Source of the DNA: Mermis nigrescens | Taxonomy: Eukaryota > Nematoda > Enoplea > Mermithida > Mermithidae | Assembly (NCBI GenBank): GCA_036768485.1 | Contig: JAVLUZ010000721.1 | Span: forward strand, 586,501-650,500 | DNA: 64,000 nt | Direction of reading: 5' to 3' | Shown: positions 33,698 to 45,780 of the stretch, piece after piece | Layout of the letters: each line of letters opens with the position of its first letter | Numbering within the stretch: the stretch's first letter is position 1 | Notes under the pieces: model-generated | Database searches by the model: none | What the model saw: only the letters and a program-made list of their open reading frames with translations | What the model was told of the DNA's origin: nothing | Program-made: the position numbers and the translations under genes

Positions 33698-33879
33698 GTC
33701 AGAAACTCAGAAATTAGCTAAAATACACTACCAAAGATCGGAAACCCTGTTTAACCACACTAAAATCGCTACTGTACTATATTAGAGTACACAAAAATTT
33801 GCATGTACAAAATGTGCAAACTTTTGGGGACCATCTTTGTCCATGTACAAAAAAGACCTTGTACAAAGAAAAAACGCTG
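33698..33879 (+). mobile_element. F-family MITE, right part
   Basis: From CAGAAACTCAGAAATTAGC to the tip AAAAAACGCTG, followed by CCCCCAAC (33880-33887), the same 8-mer that precedes the F left part at 22606. Confidence 0.65.
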
Positions 33880-33887
33880 CCCCCAAC

Positions 33888-34518
33888 CAATGGTTAAGCA
33901 TGGGCGCAAAAAACCTCAATCGCTAAAAAATGCCTCCATCGGCCTCAAAAAAACCCAAAACTGGGGAAACCCCAACTTGGCAACCAACTCTGCACCGACG
34001 TCAGTGTTGTCATGTCAAAATTTTGAAGACTGCCACAATCCATAAAAAAAACTGCCATCCCCTGTATAAAGTATATAGAAGCGGCCCGAAAAAAACTGCC
34101 AAAGACCTCTTAAAAAATGCCTCCGCGTGGTTAGGCATAGGAGTGAAAAACTTCCAAAAGAACAGGAAATTGACAAAATGGAAGGAAAACTGTAAACCTG
34201 GCAACACTGCCTGCGCACTGTCGAAGCTGTACAGTAAAGCTTGTATCAGCCAGCCATATTTATGCGCACATTATATCTTGCTACATAAATTTCGAAAAAA
34301 ATTCAATGAATGTAACCTACATATGTATGTGCATTACGGTAATTTATTACACACCAAAAATGTAATATCAACAAACGGACAACTTCGTTAAAAGTTGCAG
34401 TGCAATGTGAACACTAAATGGAATAGGACTACAATTTTCATTGATAATACGAAAAATGCAGAATAATTCAGAAATTTCAAGATGTCGCATCAAATTCAGA
34501 TGATATGTACCTTTTAAT
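33888..34518. repeat. Degenerate AAAAAACCCC-rich repeat
   Basis: Segments such as 'CCTGTATAAAGTATA' and 'GGCAACACTGCCTGCGCACTGTCGA' recur in related form at about 1878-2110 ('CCTGTACAAAGTATAGGCA', 'GGCAACACTGC'), so this is a dispersed repeat of unknown class. Short ORFs here are not supported as genes. Confidence 0.45.
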
Positions 34519-34526
34519 AGTAATAT

Positions 34527-35967
34527 TAGTGATGTAAAAGATCCAGATTTCTACCCAGATCCAGATAAAGATCGGGTTCAGATTTTCTGGCCGATCCAGA
34601 TCCAGATCAGATAACCAGATTAGAAAATAACCAGATCCAGATCCAGATCGTTTTGCCAGATCAAAATTTAAAAAGATCCAGATACAGATCCAGATCCAGA
34701 TAAAAATATTTTTTGTGCAGCAATTTGTATTGCTAAAAAGGAGGGTGATAAAGCCCCCGAGCACACTTGGATTGGGGTCTCGGGTGGCGGGACTAATATA
34801 TCAGCTCCCCAGAGGAGTCTGGGGCAGAGCCGAGGAAAATTTGAAGTTTAGAGCTTTTGCGTAAGGATGACATCAGTAAAAATTGTCTAAAAAGTAAAAG
34901 CTCATTAGTATAGACTTGTACCAATGGGCATGAGTCAACCAAAAGACAGTGTAGTCTGCTTTTTACGAAAACATTAATCCAAATTACGAATGCAATTTTT
35001 TTGACACAAACGATACATTACCTAACAACACAAAATGCAATACTATGAAGAATCCTGCTTAATTTTAATTCAACAAAGAAAACGCGGTTAAAATTCATGA
35101 AAAATGACAGATGCACCTTCTAAAACCATATGTATACCTATAGGTATGTATACATGTTCAGCATAGAAATTCTGAGGGGTCAAGGTCACATTTTTTTAAC
35201 ATAAAAAAAGCGATAAAAATGGCCCATGGGCACTAAAAGCATTGTTTTCAGACATTCCTCGATGTCGCGCATCCACTGAAACAACTTTTTCGACAAAACT
35301 TTTTGAAAAAAATTAGAATTTGCCCATTTTTAGGCAAGAAAGTCTTTCAAAGGTCAACTCTGATCAGGCACGTAGCGGGCCCTCCTATTCTGAAGGGACC
35401 AACACCAATTTTGGGAGTCTAAGCCAAAAATAGCACAAAAAAACGTGTAAAAAAGTCCTATTTTTCCGGTTTTTTCTGGATTTTGGGGGGTCCGGACCCC
35501 CCATTCCCCCACAGCTACGTGCTTGATTCTGATGATCATTTATGTGGAAAAAACAACCTTCAATACATTTTTATCACTTAAGTTACTTTTCTGCAGAGCT
35601 TTAAAAATTTTTCTAAAACCAAAAAATTATGGGAGGGTTAGCGGCACTTTTTGGTCATTCTGGGGGGTCAGCAGGGGTCTGGGGGGTCAAAACCCCCAGC
35701 AGACCAACCCCCACCCACGTGCATGTAAGGCTACATCTACTTAGATAACCTACCTACAGCAAATCGTAAAACAGAAAGAATACCATCGCGCAAAAACAAC
35801 TTTCTGATCTGTTTAACCACATATAACTTGACTAAACAGATACAGATCCAGATAAAGATTGGGTTCTGATTTTCTGGCAGATCCAGATCCAGATCAGAAA
35901 ATAACCAGATTATCTGGATCTGAATCTGGATAAAAAGATCAGATCCAGATGATCTTTTACATCACTA
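34527..35967. mobile_element. hAT-like element D with AGATCC subterminal array
   Basis: Tips TAGTGATGTAAAAGATC and GATCTTTTACATCACTA are perfect inverted repeats; perfect TSD AGTAATAT (34519-34526 and 35968-35975). AGATCC hexamer arrays lie at 34540-34705 and 35840-35950. 1441 bp, with a nested small hAT MITE (35365-35525); no transposase. Confidence 0.92.
35365..35525. mobile_element. Small hAT MITE nested in element D
   Basis: 161 bp, tips CAGGCACGTAGCGGG and CACAGCTACGTGCTTG. TSD ACTCTGAT (35357-35364) and ATTCTGAT (35526-35533), one mismatch. Confidence 0.75.
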
Positions 35968-35984
35968 AGTAATATGATAATAAC

Positions 35985-36057
<73 letters not shown>

Positions 36058-36058
36058 C
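35985..36058. repeat. (AAT)n(ATT)n microsatellite
   Basis: AATAATAAT run with one GATAAT interruption, turning into ATTATTATT. It begins 10 bp beyond the TSD of element D. Confidence 0.9.
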
Positions 36059-36221
36059 TTTAACCATCTAATAAGCATAGTTATATTTCTTGTCATGGTG
36101 CGTGAATTCTTCATGAGCCAAAAGTCTTTGTTACTGTAATACCCGATTTTTCACAAAACATTCAGAATAGGTTATTCGTTGAGAAATAAAAAATAAGGAT
36201 TACGGTACCTGCCTATGTACT

Positions 36222-37565
36222 TATAGTCTGTTTCACATAACTTCGTGCATAAATACCAAGAATTTTCATCGACAGAAAGCCGAGGGTTACGATAATTGTA
36301 CATATATCAGATCAGTGCAGAAATCGCAATCTGTCAGCTTATCACCGGAAACAAATTCAAAATTTATGACCGAAGTTGTATGAAACAGACTGTCGTCTAT
36401 TTCACGAAGCCTTGTGCGTGGACAACAACTTCTAAATCAATGTAAAATCGATCAATGATGCGGGTTAAACTGCAGCAGTAATCAGAATACTGTATACAGT
36501 AACTGATAGGCGTATCAAGTTTTGCTGTGCAAGATTGTATTAAATTAGGCTGTCTTGAAGCCACTTTTGTAGCTACTCGCTTGAGTGCTGAAAATATGCA
36601 ATTTCTTTTAATAGACTATAATCTGTTTCATACATAGGTAAATTTGTGGCTTGATTTCCACACACATGCTTCGTGAAAGTATAGGAATTTAAAGTTAAAA
36701 TTTTCACGTTCACGCAATACTCACCGTAAAAGTGTCAAATAGATGTCTAAGCCCCAAGCACAAATTGTAAAGTTATGTCTGTTTCATTTAACTTTGCAGT
36801 TTCCTGAATTTAATTTGCATTAATCAGGCAACAAAAGTGGTTTAAAATTTGAAACAGTAATGCGGCTCTGCAATAGCAAACGTCTCACAGCAACTCGATA
36901 CACTGTCGAACATCATAACTACGGTGCTAGTTTAGAACACTTTTGAGGGCACTTCAAATTTTTTCGAAACTTTAAAGCTAAATGAAACAAACAAGTGGAA
37001 AAACAAACGTCTTTTCCACTACATATAGTGTTTCATTTGTCCGAGAAGCTTTTTATTAAATTTTTTAAGGGCTACAGTAAGCGAAACAAGACGATTTACT
37101 TTAATTGGGCAAATCAGCTCAGTGAGGGCGAGTGGCTGGAATTCTTCCATTTTCGAAGCACTGATCCGTCCATATAAATTTAATTTAGGCATTTAATCAG
37201 TGTTGGGACATACTACAGTAAGTGCGCTAAATAAAAACTTCTTGGCTGGAATCAAACCGGGTTGCTTTGACAAGCAGACGTTTTTCCACTAAACTATACG
37301 GGAGTTCGCGTCGTTTCTTGAGATCTTAGTCTATTGTGTTTAAAGTGTCAACTTAGGATAACCTGAATGCGCGATTTTACCCGCAAGTTGGTCGATCTGC
37401 TAGAAGTCGAGAATAAATTATGCCGCAAAAAATGTAATCGAAAACCCCTCTTTGCTACCTAGCTACAGTGAGATCTAGCGACCTACATGAATAAGAAAGA
37501 AGGGGTTACTGTAGCCTCCGAAAACATTTACTAAAAAAGCTCTCGGATAAATGAAACAGACTATA
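36222..37565. mobile_element. TIR element (TATAGTCTGTTTCA ends) with internal TGTTTCA repeats
   Basis: Perfect 14-bp inverted ends TATAGTCTGTTTCA and TGAAACAGACTATA enclose 1344 bp. The word TGTTTCA or its inverse recurs at about 36390, 36635, 36785, 36985 and 37030. No ORF recognised; TSD unclear (perhaps TA). Confidence 0.55.
37243..37313 (-). other. tRNA-Asp-like pseudogene or SINE head
   Basis: Minus strand shows TATAGTTTAGTGG (A box), TTGTCAA around an Asp-type GTC anticodon and GGTTTGATTCC (B box) in the right order. Stems are degenerate (T stem mismatched), so not a working tRNA. Confidence 0.45.
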
Positions 37566-37808
37566 AATGCTCGCAGGTGAACAATAATGGTTCACGTTTT
37601 TACGATTTACGGCTTTTGAATTGTATTTAAATCGAATCAAAAGAAAAAACGACGGAAAACAAAGACATTACCAATCGACTGGTTTTTCAGTGTATACTTT
37701 TACGTAAACTCATGAAACATGTAGGTAGTATATAAGTAGGTACACCAAAAACTTCTAAGTCTGTACCACCAATAACTGTTATTTCTATTTATAGATAGGT
37801 ACATTACG

Positions 37809-37814
37809 TTTATT
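37809..37814 (-). promoter_or_regulatory. Possible poly(A) signal of the DNAJC17-like gene
   Basis: AATAAA on the minus strand, about 35 bp beyond the stop codon at 37850-37852. Confidence 0.45.
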
Positions 37815-37849
37815 GTACAAATGCTCGTACTAACAGAAAATTATAAAAT

Positions 37850-38137
37850 TTATCGCTCGTTAGCCGCCTCTTCCTCTAATAATTGTTTTTCTAACTGTTT
37901 GCGCTCTTCAGCTTGCTTTAGCCTGGTTAAAACGTGGCTTTCAAAGTCACTGTGACTAAGATTACCGACTGCTGCAGACGCCGGAGAATTGACAAATGAT
38001 TGAGAATTTGGTATAGTGCTTTTAGTATTTTCCTGCAAATTAGTTCGTTTCTTCAAAGCTTCTTCAGCAACTTCTCGGTCAATACGTTCCTTTTCTTCTC
38101 GTAATAACCTAGAGCCCTCTTTTCGTAACCGCTCGAC
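37850..38137 (-). CDS. DNAJC17 exon 4 (stop codon)
   Basis: Acceptor TTTAG, phase 0. Encodes the coiled coil, a Ser/Asn/Pro-rich bridge ('TIPNSQSFVNSPASAAVG') where the RRM would be expected, and the conserved C-terminal helix; TAA at 37852-37850. Confidence 0.87.
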   Translation of the reverse strand, partial: VERLRKEGSRLLREEKERIDREVAEEALKKRTNLQENTKSTIPNSQSFVNSPASAAVGNLSHSDFESHVLTRLKQAEERKQLEKQLLEEEAANER

Positions 38138-41100
38138 CTAAACAAATTTAGATATAGAGGGTGTGGTGTCCACCTAACTATCCAACATGTTTTTTATAAT
38201 AACTCCCTTAATTCTTGCTGTTTTTTAATGATTTTTAGATGTAGTTAGAAGGACCAATATGAAACAAACTGACAAGGTTGATCTGTTTTGCTTATTCACT
38301 GTGTATACTGCAGAAATTAGTGTAAACTTTAAATTTTTTGATAGTCATTTCTTTAAAAAAACTTACGTATTTTGCGATAAATGCAAAGCCCATGGTTCAT
38401 ACCTCTCAGGCAATAAAAACACTTAGAAGCATCTGAATGCATGTGAATCAATAAAAAACCGTTGGATATGTTTACGCAAATTCATGAGAAATTGTTGTCA
38501 AACGTCAGTAAGACAATTTTCGCATAGCGAAGAAAAGTCAGTTCTGTAAAAATGCTATATTTGAGACAGTTTGTAACTAAATCATGCCAAACTTTATCAG
38601 TCGATGGCCTATTACACATTCTATATTTGCTCGAAAAGCTTTTTTAAAAAAATTAAAATTTTATTCACTTGACGCGAGACAATGGATACTTCGGGGAGTC
38701 AATCTGCAAAAATTAAGGTTTACACAAAGTCTGTACATAGCTTGCACCACGAACAAGCAAAAGCAAGCAGATCATGTCATCTAGCTTCCTATTGGACCTT
38801 CAAGCTATGTATGTACAAAAAATCATTAAAAGTATAAATAATTAGCAGAGTTATTATGAAAAAACAGGTGAGACAATTAGGTGGACACCCTGTAGATTTC
38901 TTCAAATTGATTCATCCGTTCATGATTGTTTATTGAGTTTTTAATTGATTTCTTTATCTATTAACAAATTGATTTATTTACTATATTTATTTATTCTATT
39001 AATCTATTGTTTATTGATTTATTTAAGCTCCTGTTTATGTAAAGATTTAACTTTCATATTTTGACTTTATTTATTATATTTGTTTATTGGCGTATTTTTC
39101 CAATCTATTATGTTTTATTCCTCTATGATTAAATATTCAATTTATTAATTATTTATATTAATTCATTTATTTTTATTTACTAATTATCCATTTATTCACT
39201 TACTCAATCCTATTTTCTAAATCTTTATTCTCTACTCTTGAGACGTGACAAGATTAAACTTAGAACAAAAAGACAAAACAAAACTCTTACTCAAGCTTGA
39301 CAGTTAATTAACATTACCTGGTCAATTTCAAGGCCGAACATAACTTTCAAATTTATTAATTTAGATTTGACAATACCGATTGATTCTGCTTATTGAAGGA
39401 TTGTACCGTGATAGTGTAAGTTAGAAACCGCATTAATTTTATTCGAAGTGAGGAAACAAAATAAGTGAAATTTATATTTCGAAAAATATTTTACCATTTA
39501 AATTTTTATATTTCCTTTGAGCGTAAATATAGAAAGCGGAATAAACAATGAAGTTCTGTAATAAACTCACTTCGGACATGTACCGTTCTCTACACGCTTT
39601 CTCATCAACTCTTTCCCCTAACGCCGTCTTCTCCCTGGCATCTAGTTCTAAAAAAATCAATAAATTACTCGAAATGTGCATAGCAACAGATGCAAAATTC
39701 ACATTTAAAATTTTAGTACCTTATCTGCTTGCTGACGGTAGTAGACATACATGCGCATGGTCAAAAGCTCTGGGAGAGCGTAAACTGAAATTCCTTGGAG
39801 GAGGATAAATGAGAATTTTTCACCTTTTTAATGACAAATTTTTGCACATAATTTGACGTATTTTATTTTTATCAATATTCATAGTCAAATTTGCATTAAA
39901 ACAATAACAATAAGGGCAATTAAATGACCTGTAACATCAAATATATACAGAATAATGGTAGAAAAGTGTAAGGATGGACGAATTAGACAGTCTATTGCTC
40001 TAAAAATGAGTATATGCTTGAAATCGCACTGTTAGACGTCATTGGTTCAAGCAAGCGCTTTTAGTCCAAAATGGCCAGAGGGGGCATGCTTCTCAAAAGT
40101 TGAGGTAGGGGATACCTCCATACCTCCCCCAGTGTGCATGTGTGGTAGTAGAGATACATAGATTCATTTACTCTTCACTTCAAACGCAGCATATTTTAGC
40201 CTTACAGTTTCCTTAAGAATTCCACAGAAGAAGAAGGAGGGAGTCGCTCCTCGATGGTACTCATAAAGAAACAATAGCTTAGCTTGTTTTTTATTATTTT
40301 ATGCTTTATATTTTTATTTTTTTAATAAGAATGACAAACGGATAATGAACAGGAACTGGCATGTTATCTTAGTGAAATGGCACGGAATTTTGTGGTAGCG
40401 CGCCAGTGTCTTGAGAAAGATTAAATGCGACACAGAGCATGTGATACTGTATTCTTCCATAGGTAGACATGCACAATGTGGACGTGCTTTTGTCACTTGT
40501 TACGCCAATATAGGAATTCAGTTGTCCGAAATGCCAGTGTTAAGGCAGGAAGAATTCGATTCTGTTCCTCGATGCGAATTATTTCTAATCATCGATGTCG
40601 ATGAGTCACTTTACGGGACAAGCGACTGATAATAAATGCACCTCATATAAGGAAAATTACATTGTTGTAAAAATTTGCAAGTTTTATAGCAATAAGTAAC
40701 CAAAATACAGCACAGGACGGGTAGGAGGGTCAGCGCCGAAAAATTCTCCTAATTGCGTTTTGGAACTCAAAACGCTGATAACGCGTCAGAAAATGACTAC
40801 TTTGTGACGTTTCTGACGAAGCTAGTTCTTTCTCAAACATAAGAAAATAAAAATATTGCGCGAAAATTTCAGGATAAAAAATTGCATATGGCGCCAAGCG
40901 CCGAAAATTCGACACTAGTCAATAGCTCGCTAAAAAGTTTAAAACAGCTCATTTTCTGCAATTTTTTGGAAAATCGAAAATCTTGATGAGTCGGCAGCAT
41001 TCTGCGGATGTCAGCAGCCATTTTTTAAGTTTCAAAACCCACAACCTCCCTGAAATTTGAAAGAAATTTGAAAAAGGTTGATTTCGGGAATTTTTTGATG

Positions 41101-43279
41101 GGGCACACGTGAGCGCAATCTATTTTGCCTGTGTGTCCAGGACATTTCACATTTTACACTATACTATTTTATTTTCCTTGCGACTTTGTTTTACCCTTGT
41201 TTTTTTCCGGATAAAGTATTAGTATATTACTAAGAACAGCTTATTTTAATTCCCGACCATGAGTTCAAAAACGTTTCTCTGTTGTGCTCTGCACCAAACC
41301 TTCAGCAAAAATCGCATAATAACCGATTTCCGAAAATCCGAGGAAAAGGACGATACTCTCCCTCCCACCCTTCATCCATCCATACTGTTACCAGAAAATT
41401 TATATCTTCTCTGTGTGATTATGATAAGGAATGTATATCTATGCATTTCGAATAGAATCCATGAATAACACCTAATTGAATATATGTAAGAGCAGTGATT
41501 TTTATTGATTTCTAAACTTATTTAACCTAATGATGGCGATCAAACTCATTGCTTGCAATATAGGAACCAGATCTCTGATGCTTACTGACTGATATTGCCG
41601 GTATATCGATTGCATCAATGTTCTCTCAAAGCAGTGTTTTTTTTGTACAAGGTCCGTTTGTACATGTACAAAGATGGTCCCCAAAAGTCTTAGTACGTTT
41701 TGTACATGCAAACTTTTTTGTACTATAATATGGTTCAGTAGCGGTTTTAGTGTGATATAACAAGGTTTTCGACCTTTGGTAGTGTATTTTAGCTAATTTC
41801 TGGGTTTCTGACGCCAAAAATTACTAAAAATTACGCTTAAAAATTTGACATTTTTACATGCTAAATGCAAATTCTGCCATTTGAAAGATATATGAGACAG
41901 ACAATCACTCATTTTCGTAAATTTTTGGGAATTTTACACCTTTTTTACAGTTTTAGTCTTCTCAAAAATCTTTGTACAAGTACAAAGACGGTCCTGAAAA
42001 GTCTTTGTACATCGGGAAAAATCCTTGCCGAATACAAAAAAAAACCGTGTTTCAAAGCCGAATAATAATTGGCTTCAAAATGTGAAGTTGGTCATGCGCC
42101 AAGTTTTTGTTTTGAGAACATGGAAAAAACAATAAACAAAAACATAGCTGCATAGCATTAGCAATTATAGAAAGAAATAAGCAGTACGCTTACATGAATT
42201 CCGCTATTAACTCATCATCAATAATATACTGTATTTGAAAATCGTCAACATCCTGTTTACTTGATTTTAAATTTTAATGTTTGCTTTAGACTTTTTGATA
42301 AATAAGTTGTAACGCAAAATTCAAATAATACAATATTTTACCATCTCTGAGTTTCTGTCGCTTTGCATCCAGTTTTTTTACCCTCAATTTGTGAGCTTCT
42401 TTAGCCTTCCGCAATCGAAGCAAAGCAGCTTTTGCTGCTGGATCTGCGAGAATCTCAGAGGCTTTTTGTATTTTCAGAAACATCTGTTTCGCTGAAAATC
42501 AATACATATCACGGATAACCACAAAGAATCCATAGAAACCGCACGAAATATCATTACCAAGCAAAGATTTAGATAGGTAGGTACAGGTACATAGTGCATC
42601 CTTTAGAATGATGTTCAGATCAAGGCATAAGGAGAGGACAAAGAATAATCGTAGAGAAGATCGGATCAAAAATGGCAAAAACACCAAACATGGTGCATGA
42701 AAATAAAAAAATTTAAGCGAATCAAGCACTTTCAATTATGCATATCATAAGGGGTTAGGTTTGACCCCAAGAATGGTTTCTGACCCTCACAAAATACTGC
42801 TCGCTCCATAAAGTACATTCAGTCTTAAAAATATGTAGCTAAAAATGTCATTTTATGCATTCTTTGCGATGCCTGGCGTGATTAAAAGTATTAATTTTTC
42901 TGCAATAACTTCGTTTTCAACAATGTAGCTACTATATCATTCGATTTCATAAAACCAAGATCAAGAAACAGCATGATCAAAGGCTTAAAAATTTCATTTT
43001 GGACAAGTACCCATATACATATTTATGAACCAGCGCTCTTGATCCTAAACTTTGCAAAAAGTTTTTAGGCTGATCCTCCTGAATTCTCGGCATAAGCACG
43101 ATATATGCATTTTTGAATTGTACGTATGAAAAGTACCAACCATGGTCTATCCTTTCTGGATTTTTGTCAGGATGCCATTTTAAGGCTAGTTTTCGGAATG
43201 CGCCAATAACATCCTTTTTGTCGCAGTCTTCTTTCAAGTCCAGTAGCTCAAACGGATCGAAATCTAGCTTGTCAGCCAT
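37850..43279 (-). CDS. DNAJC17: DNAJC17-like J-domain protein, complete 4-exon gene
   Basis: Exons 43279-43141, 42491-42342, 39647-39571 and 38137-37850 join with matched phases into 654 nt (217 aa). Residues about 5-75 form the J domain; the Hsp70-activating HPD is His36-Pro37-Asp38 in 'ALKWHPDKNPER'. Then follow the DNAJC17 signatures 'FLKIQKASEILADPAAKAA' and 'KLDAKRQKLRD', a charged coiled coil ('VERLRKEGSRLLREEKERID') and the C-terminal 'FESHVLTRLKQAEERKQLE'. DNAJC17 is a nuclear, spliceosome-associated co-chaperone. Human DNAJC17 (304 aa) has an RRM before the C-terminal block. Here the last exon runs directly from the coiled coil to that block, so no RRM is encoded. Identification is from the motif series. 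Confidence 0.9.
38925..39240. repeat. AT-rich TTTATTGATT-like degenerate repeat
   Basis: About 315 bp of diverged TTTATTGATTTA units in the intron between DNAJC17 exons 3 and 4. Similar in style to 18515-18800 but with a different unit. Confidence 0.6.
39571..39647 (-). CDS. DNAJC17 exon 3
   Basis: Acceptor TTTTTTAG, donor GTGAGT. Encodes 'ELDAREKTALGERVDEKA' and 'CRERYMSE', aligned with LEARERQAQ of the family. Confidence 0.85.
41632..42049 (-). mobile_element. F-family MITE, complete
   Basis: 418 bp, tips CAGTGTTTTTTTTGTACAAG and CAAAAAAAAACCGTG. TSD TCTCAAAG (41624-41631) and TTTCAAAG (42050-42057). In DNAJC17 intron 2. Confidence 0.82.
42342..42491 (-). CDS. DNAJC17 exon 2
   Basis: Acceptor GATTTTCAG. 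Encodes 'AKQMFLKIQKASEIL' and 'LRKAKEAHKLRVKKLDAK'; donor GTAAAA after GATG, phase 1 at both ends. Confidence 0.88.
43141..43279 (-). CDS. DNAJC17 exon 1 (start codon, HPD motif)
   Basis: ATG at 43279-43277. Encodes residues 1-46 with the first J-domain helices and HPD. Donor GTTGGT, phase 1. Confidence 0.88.
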
Positions 43280-43613
43280 CGGAATAAATAAAGCAAAATC
43301 CTGTATAAAGAAAATTCATATTATAAGTACATATCAGGAATGATTAAGCTTACGGATCGTTCGCTTAATCCCATATTTGTATTTTTGCAATACGAAGTAA
43401 TGCTCGTGCTGTCATGAAGACCCAGCAAATACAGCATGTTAGCTGAATTTCGCAAAAGCATACATATACGAAAATTTCATTTCTAGTGCTTACACGTCAA
43501 TGTACAACAATCCTTTGTATGTACTCTCAAAAATTATACGCTTAAACCTTCCCAAAAAAACTGATTGTGCCGAATTGCGGGAGTGCATACGGCACACATG
43601 GGCATAGGGGTCT
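43280..43613. other. Presumed 5' flank of the DNAJC17-like gene
   Basis: About 330 bp between the start codon and the nearest transposon. No core promoter motif I can defend; the region ends with CATGGGCATAGGGGTCT, repeated in similar form after the N element (about 43963). Confidence 0.3.
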
Positions 43614-43951
43614 ACGTTTTGGCGCCAGCAACTTATAAATTATTCTAATTACATCAATGTTGAAGCAATTTTAAAATAAATTATTTATTCAGAAAGCAGG
43701 TTCTACAAGCTACAAAGTAGCATATTGCTCTTTTCGATACGATGAGTATTCATTTGTGTATGACTGAAAAACTGCATAAAATCCAGTGTATTTTTAGATG
43801 CATTTAATTATCTCACTAAATTCGAAGATATTCTAAAAGTAGTCTATACCATCACGTAGAGAATTGAATGGGCTTTCAGAATCTGTATTATACCTCAATA
43901 ATAAATGAAATGTAAATAATTATTATTACCAAGAGTGTGGCGCCAAAACGT
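43614..43951. mobile_element. N element, ends ACGTTTTGGCGCCA
   Basis: 338 bp with perfect 14-bp inverted ends ACGTTTTGGCGCCA and TGGCGCCAAAACGT. No ORF. Other copies: 60453-60786 (in arm 2) and 56337-56640 (truncated). Superfamily unknown. Confidence 0.75.
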
Positions 43952-44235
43952 CCCATTTCGTGGGCATAGGGTTCTAGACTCCCATCCCAAGCATATGTAC
44001 CGAATCGATATACTTGGAGAATTGAATTTTTAGCACGTTTTTTGGGATTTTTGCCAGTTTTACACCATCCAGACTCCCCCCCAGAATTCGATTGACGCGT
44101 GAAGCGCCATGAACCTAAAATTTTTGTGGTGAAACGATAAGTACACCATTTTTATATTTCCCTTCATCGCCGTCCTAAACAAATTTCTTTCGAGCGCTGC
44201 GAGTCGCAACATCCCATATTTTTTCTGCCTAGAAC

Positions 44236-44656
44236 CAGTTTTTTTTTGTATTCGGCAAAGATTTTTTCCGATGTATAAAGACTTTTCGCGATACTCTCTT
44301 TGTACAAGAAAAAAAGTTTAGGAAGACAAAACTGTAAAAATGCATTGGAAAATTTCCCAAAAATTTTGGCGCCAAAATGATTTTTGTCTATCCCATATAT
44401 CTTCATATTTGCAGAATTTCATTTAGAATAGAAAAATGTCAAATTTTTCGCCGTTTTGAGACAATTTAGTAGTTTTCGGCGTCAGAAACCCAAAAATCAG
44501 CTCAAGCACACTACCAAAAGTCGAAAAACCCTGTTTCACCAACTAAAATCGCTACTTTACCATATGGTTAAGCCCAAAAATTTCCATGTGCTTAACGTAC
44601 AGACTTTCAGGACCATCTTTGTGCATGTACAAAGGGACCTTGTGAAAAAAACACTG
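44236..44656 (+). mobile_element. F-family MITE (in arm 1)
   Basis: 421 bp, tips CAGTTTTTTTTTGTATTC and GTGAAAAAAACACTG; flanks CCTAGAAC and TCTAAAAC (6 of 8). Its counterpart in arm 2 has the matching flanks, so both come from one insertion before the duplication. Confidence 0.8.
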
Positions 44657-45540
44657 TCTAAAACTAGCATAGGTGCATGTTAAGCGAATTTTACGAACTA
44701 AGGAAAATGAGAGGAATGCGAAAACGTATCAGTTTTATTTACTATAAGGTTAATACAAAGCGACTCATAAATGTCAACAAAAAAAGGCAAATATCTCCAT
44801 GCAATACATATGCTGATTGCTTTGGATCAGGTACCAGTAAACTTGTAAACTTATTACAGCCAAAGACGGATCGAAACGTGTCTCGAAGACCTGAACCAAA
44901 AACGTCAGGGATATTCATTTTAATTCCTTTATTCGTTCATTATTCAAGCATTAGCGTGTCAATTAATAATCGTTCTACACATCAATTTTTCTTTTATCAG
45001 ACTATCTTGTCATTCTGAACTCCAGAATTTGCACGCGATTCAGCTGGTTTTCATAAGATATATAACAAGACAGTGAGACAAGATCAGCTTAAAAATTTAA
45101 TGCCACAATGCACAACTTTTCCGATTAATGAATATGGAAAAACGCACACTAATTGGCAAAAAAATTTATCGCTGGTATTATGGTGAGACATCTGTAATCG
45201 GAGATCAACGAGTTACATTTCGTCAAGCAGTCAGGGTCGAGCTTAATTATTGATAAATATGTAAGCGAAGGACGAGTATACGTAATAGTCTATTTCGCAT
45301 AAGCAACGAACATGGATGAAAAGATGAGGGAATGCAGAATTTAGCTATAATCAAAGCATCCTGAAAGCTACAAGGTCGCATTTAAAATACAAACGAATTC
45401 AAGACTTATGTGAAAAGACTATAGCATAACAACAAGTACTACACACATTAAAACATAAATCGGCGCAGAAAACGTTTCCTTAATCCGAACCGAAGGTCTT
45501 AGACGAGGAAAAACAGCCTATATGGGAAAAAGATTAGCAC

Positions 45541-45772
45541 CACACCTGTGCGTGGGGGGTTTGGGGGGGTATGCACCACCCTGAGAAACCAAAATACCCC
45601 CTAGAAACCAATTTTTCTTTTGTTTTTTTTTGCAATTTTTCGATGCCAATGGATAGTGCTCAATGAGAAACGTCGAAAAATGGTGTTTTTCGCCTAACCA
45701 CCATTTTAAAGGCAATTTTTTGACCTTTGAAAAATTTTGTACCCCCCAGAATTTTGGTGCTGTCCACTTATG
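45541..45772. mobile_element. G-family MITE, complete
   Basis: 232 bp, tips CACACCTGTGCG and GTCCACTTATG, perfect TSD ATTAGCAC (45533-45540 and 45773-45780). Confidence 0.85.
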
Positions 45773-45780
45773 ATTAGCAC

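Larger units (their letters stand above)
43605..45608 (+). repeat. Inverted duplication, arm 1
   Basis: About 2.0 kb that reappears inverted at 56690-60800, including an N element, an F MITE with corresponding TSDs, AT-rich unique sequence and part of a G MITE. Divergence is visible but low enough to align by eye throughout. Confidence 0.85.

Noticed and set aside
37243..37313. Functional tRNA-Asp gene
   Set aside because: Promoter boxes are present, but the anticodon and T stems do not pair and no acceptor stem forms.
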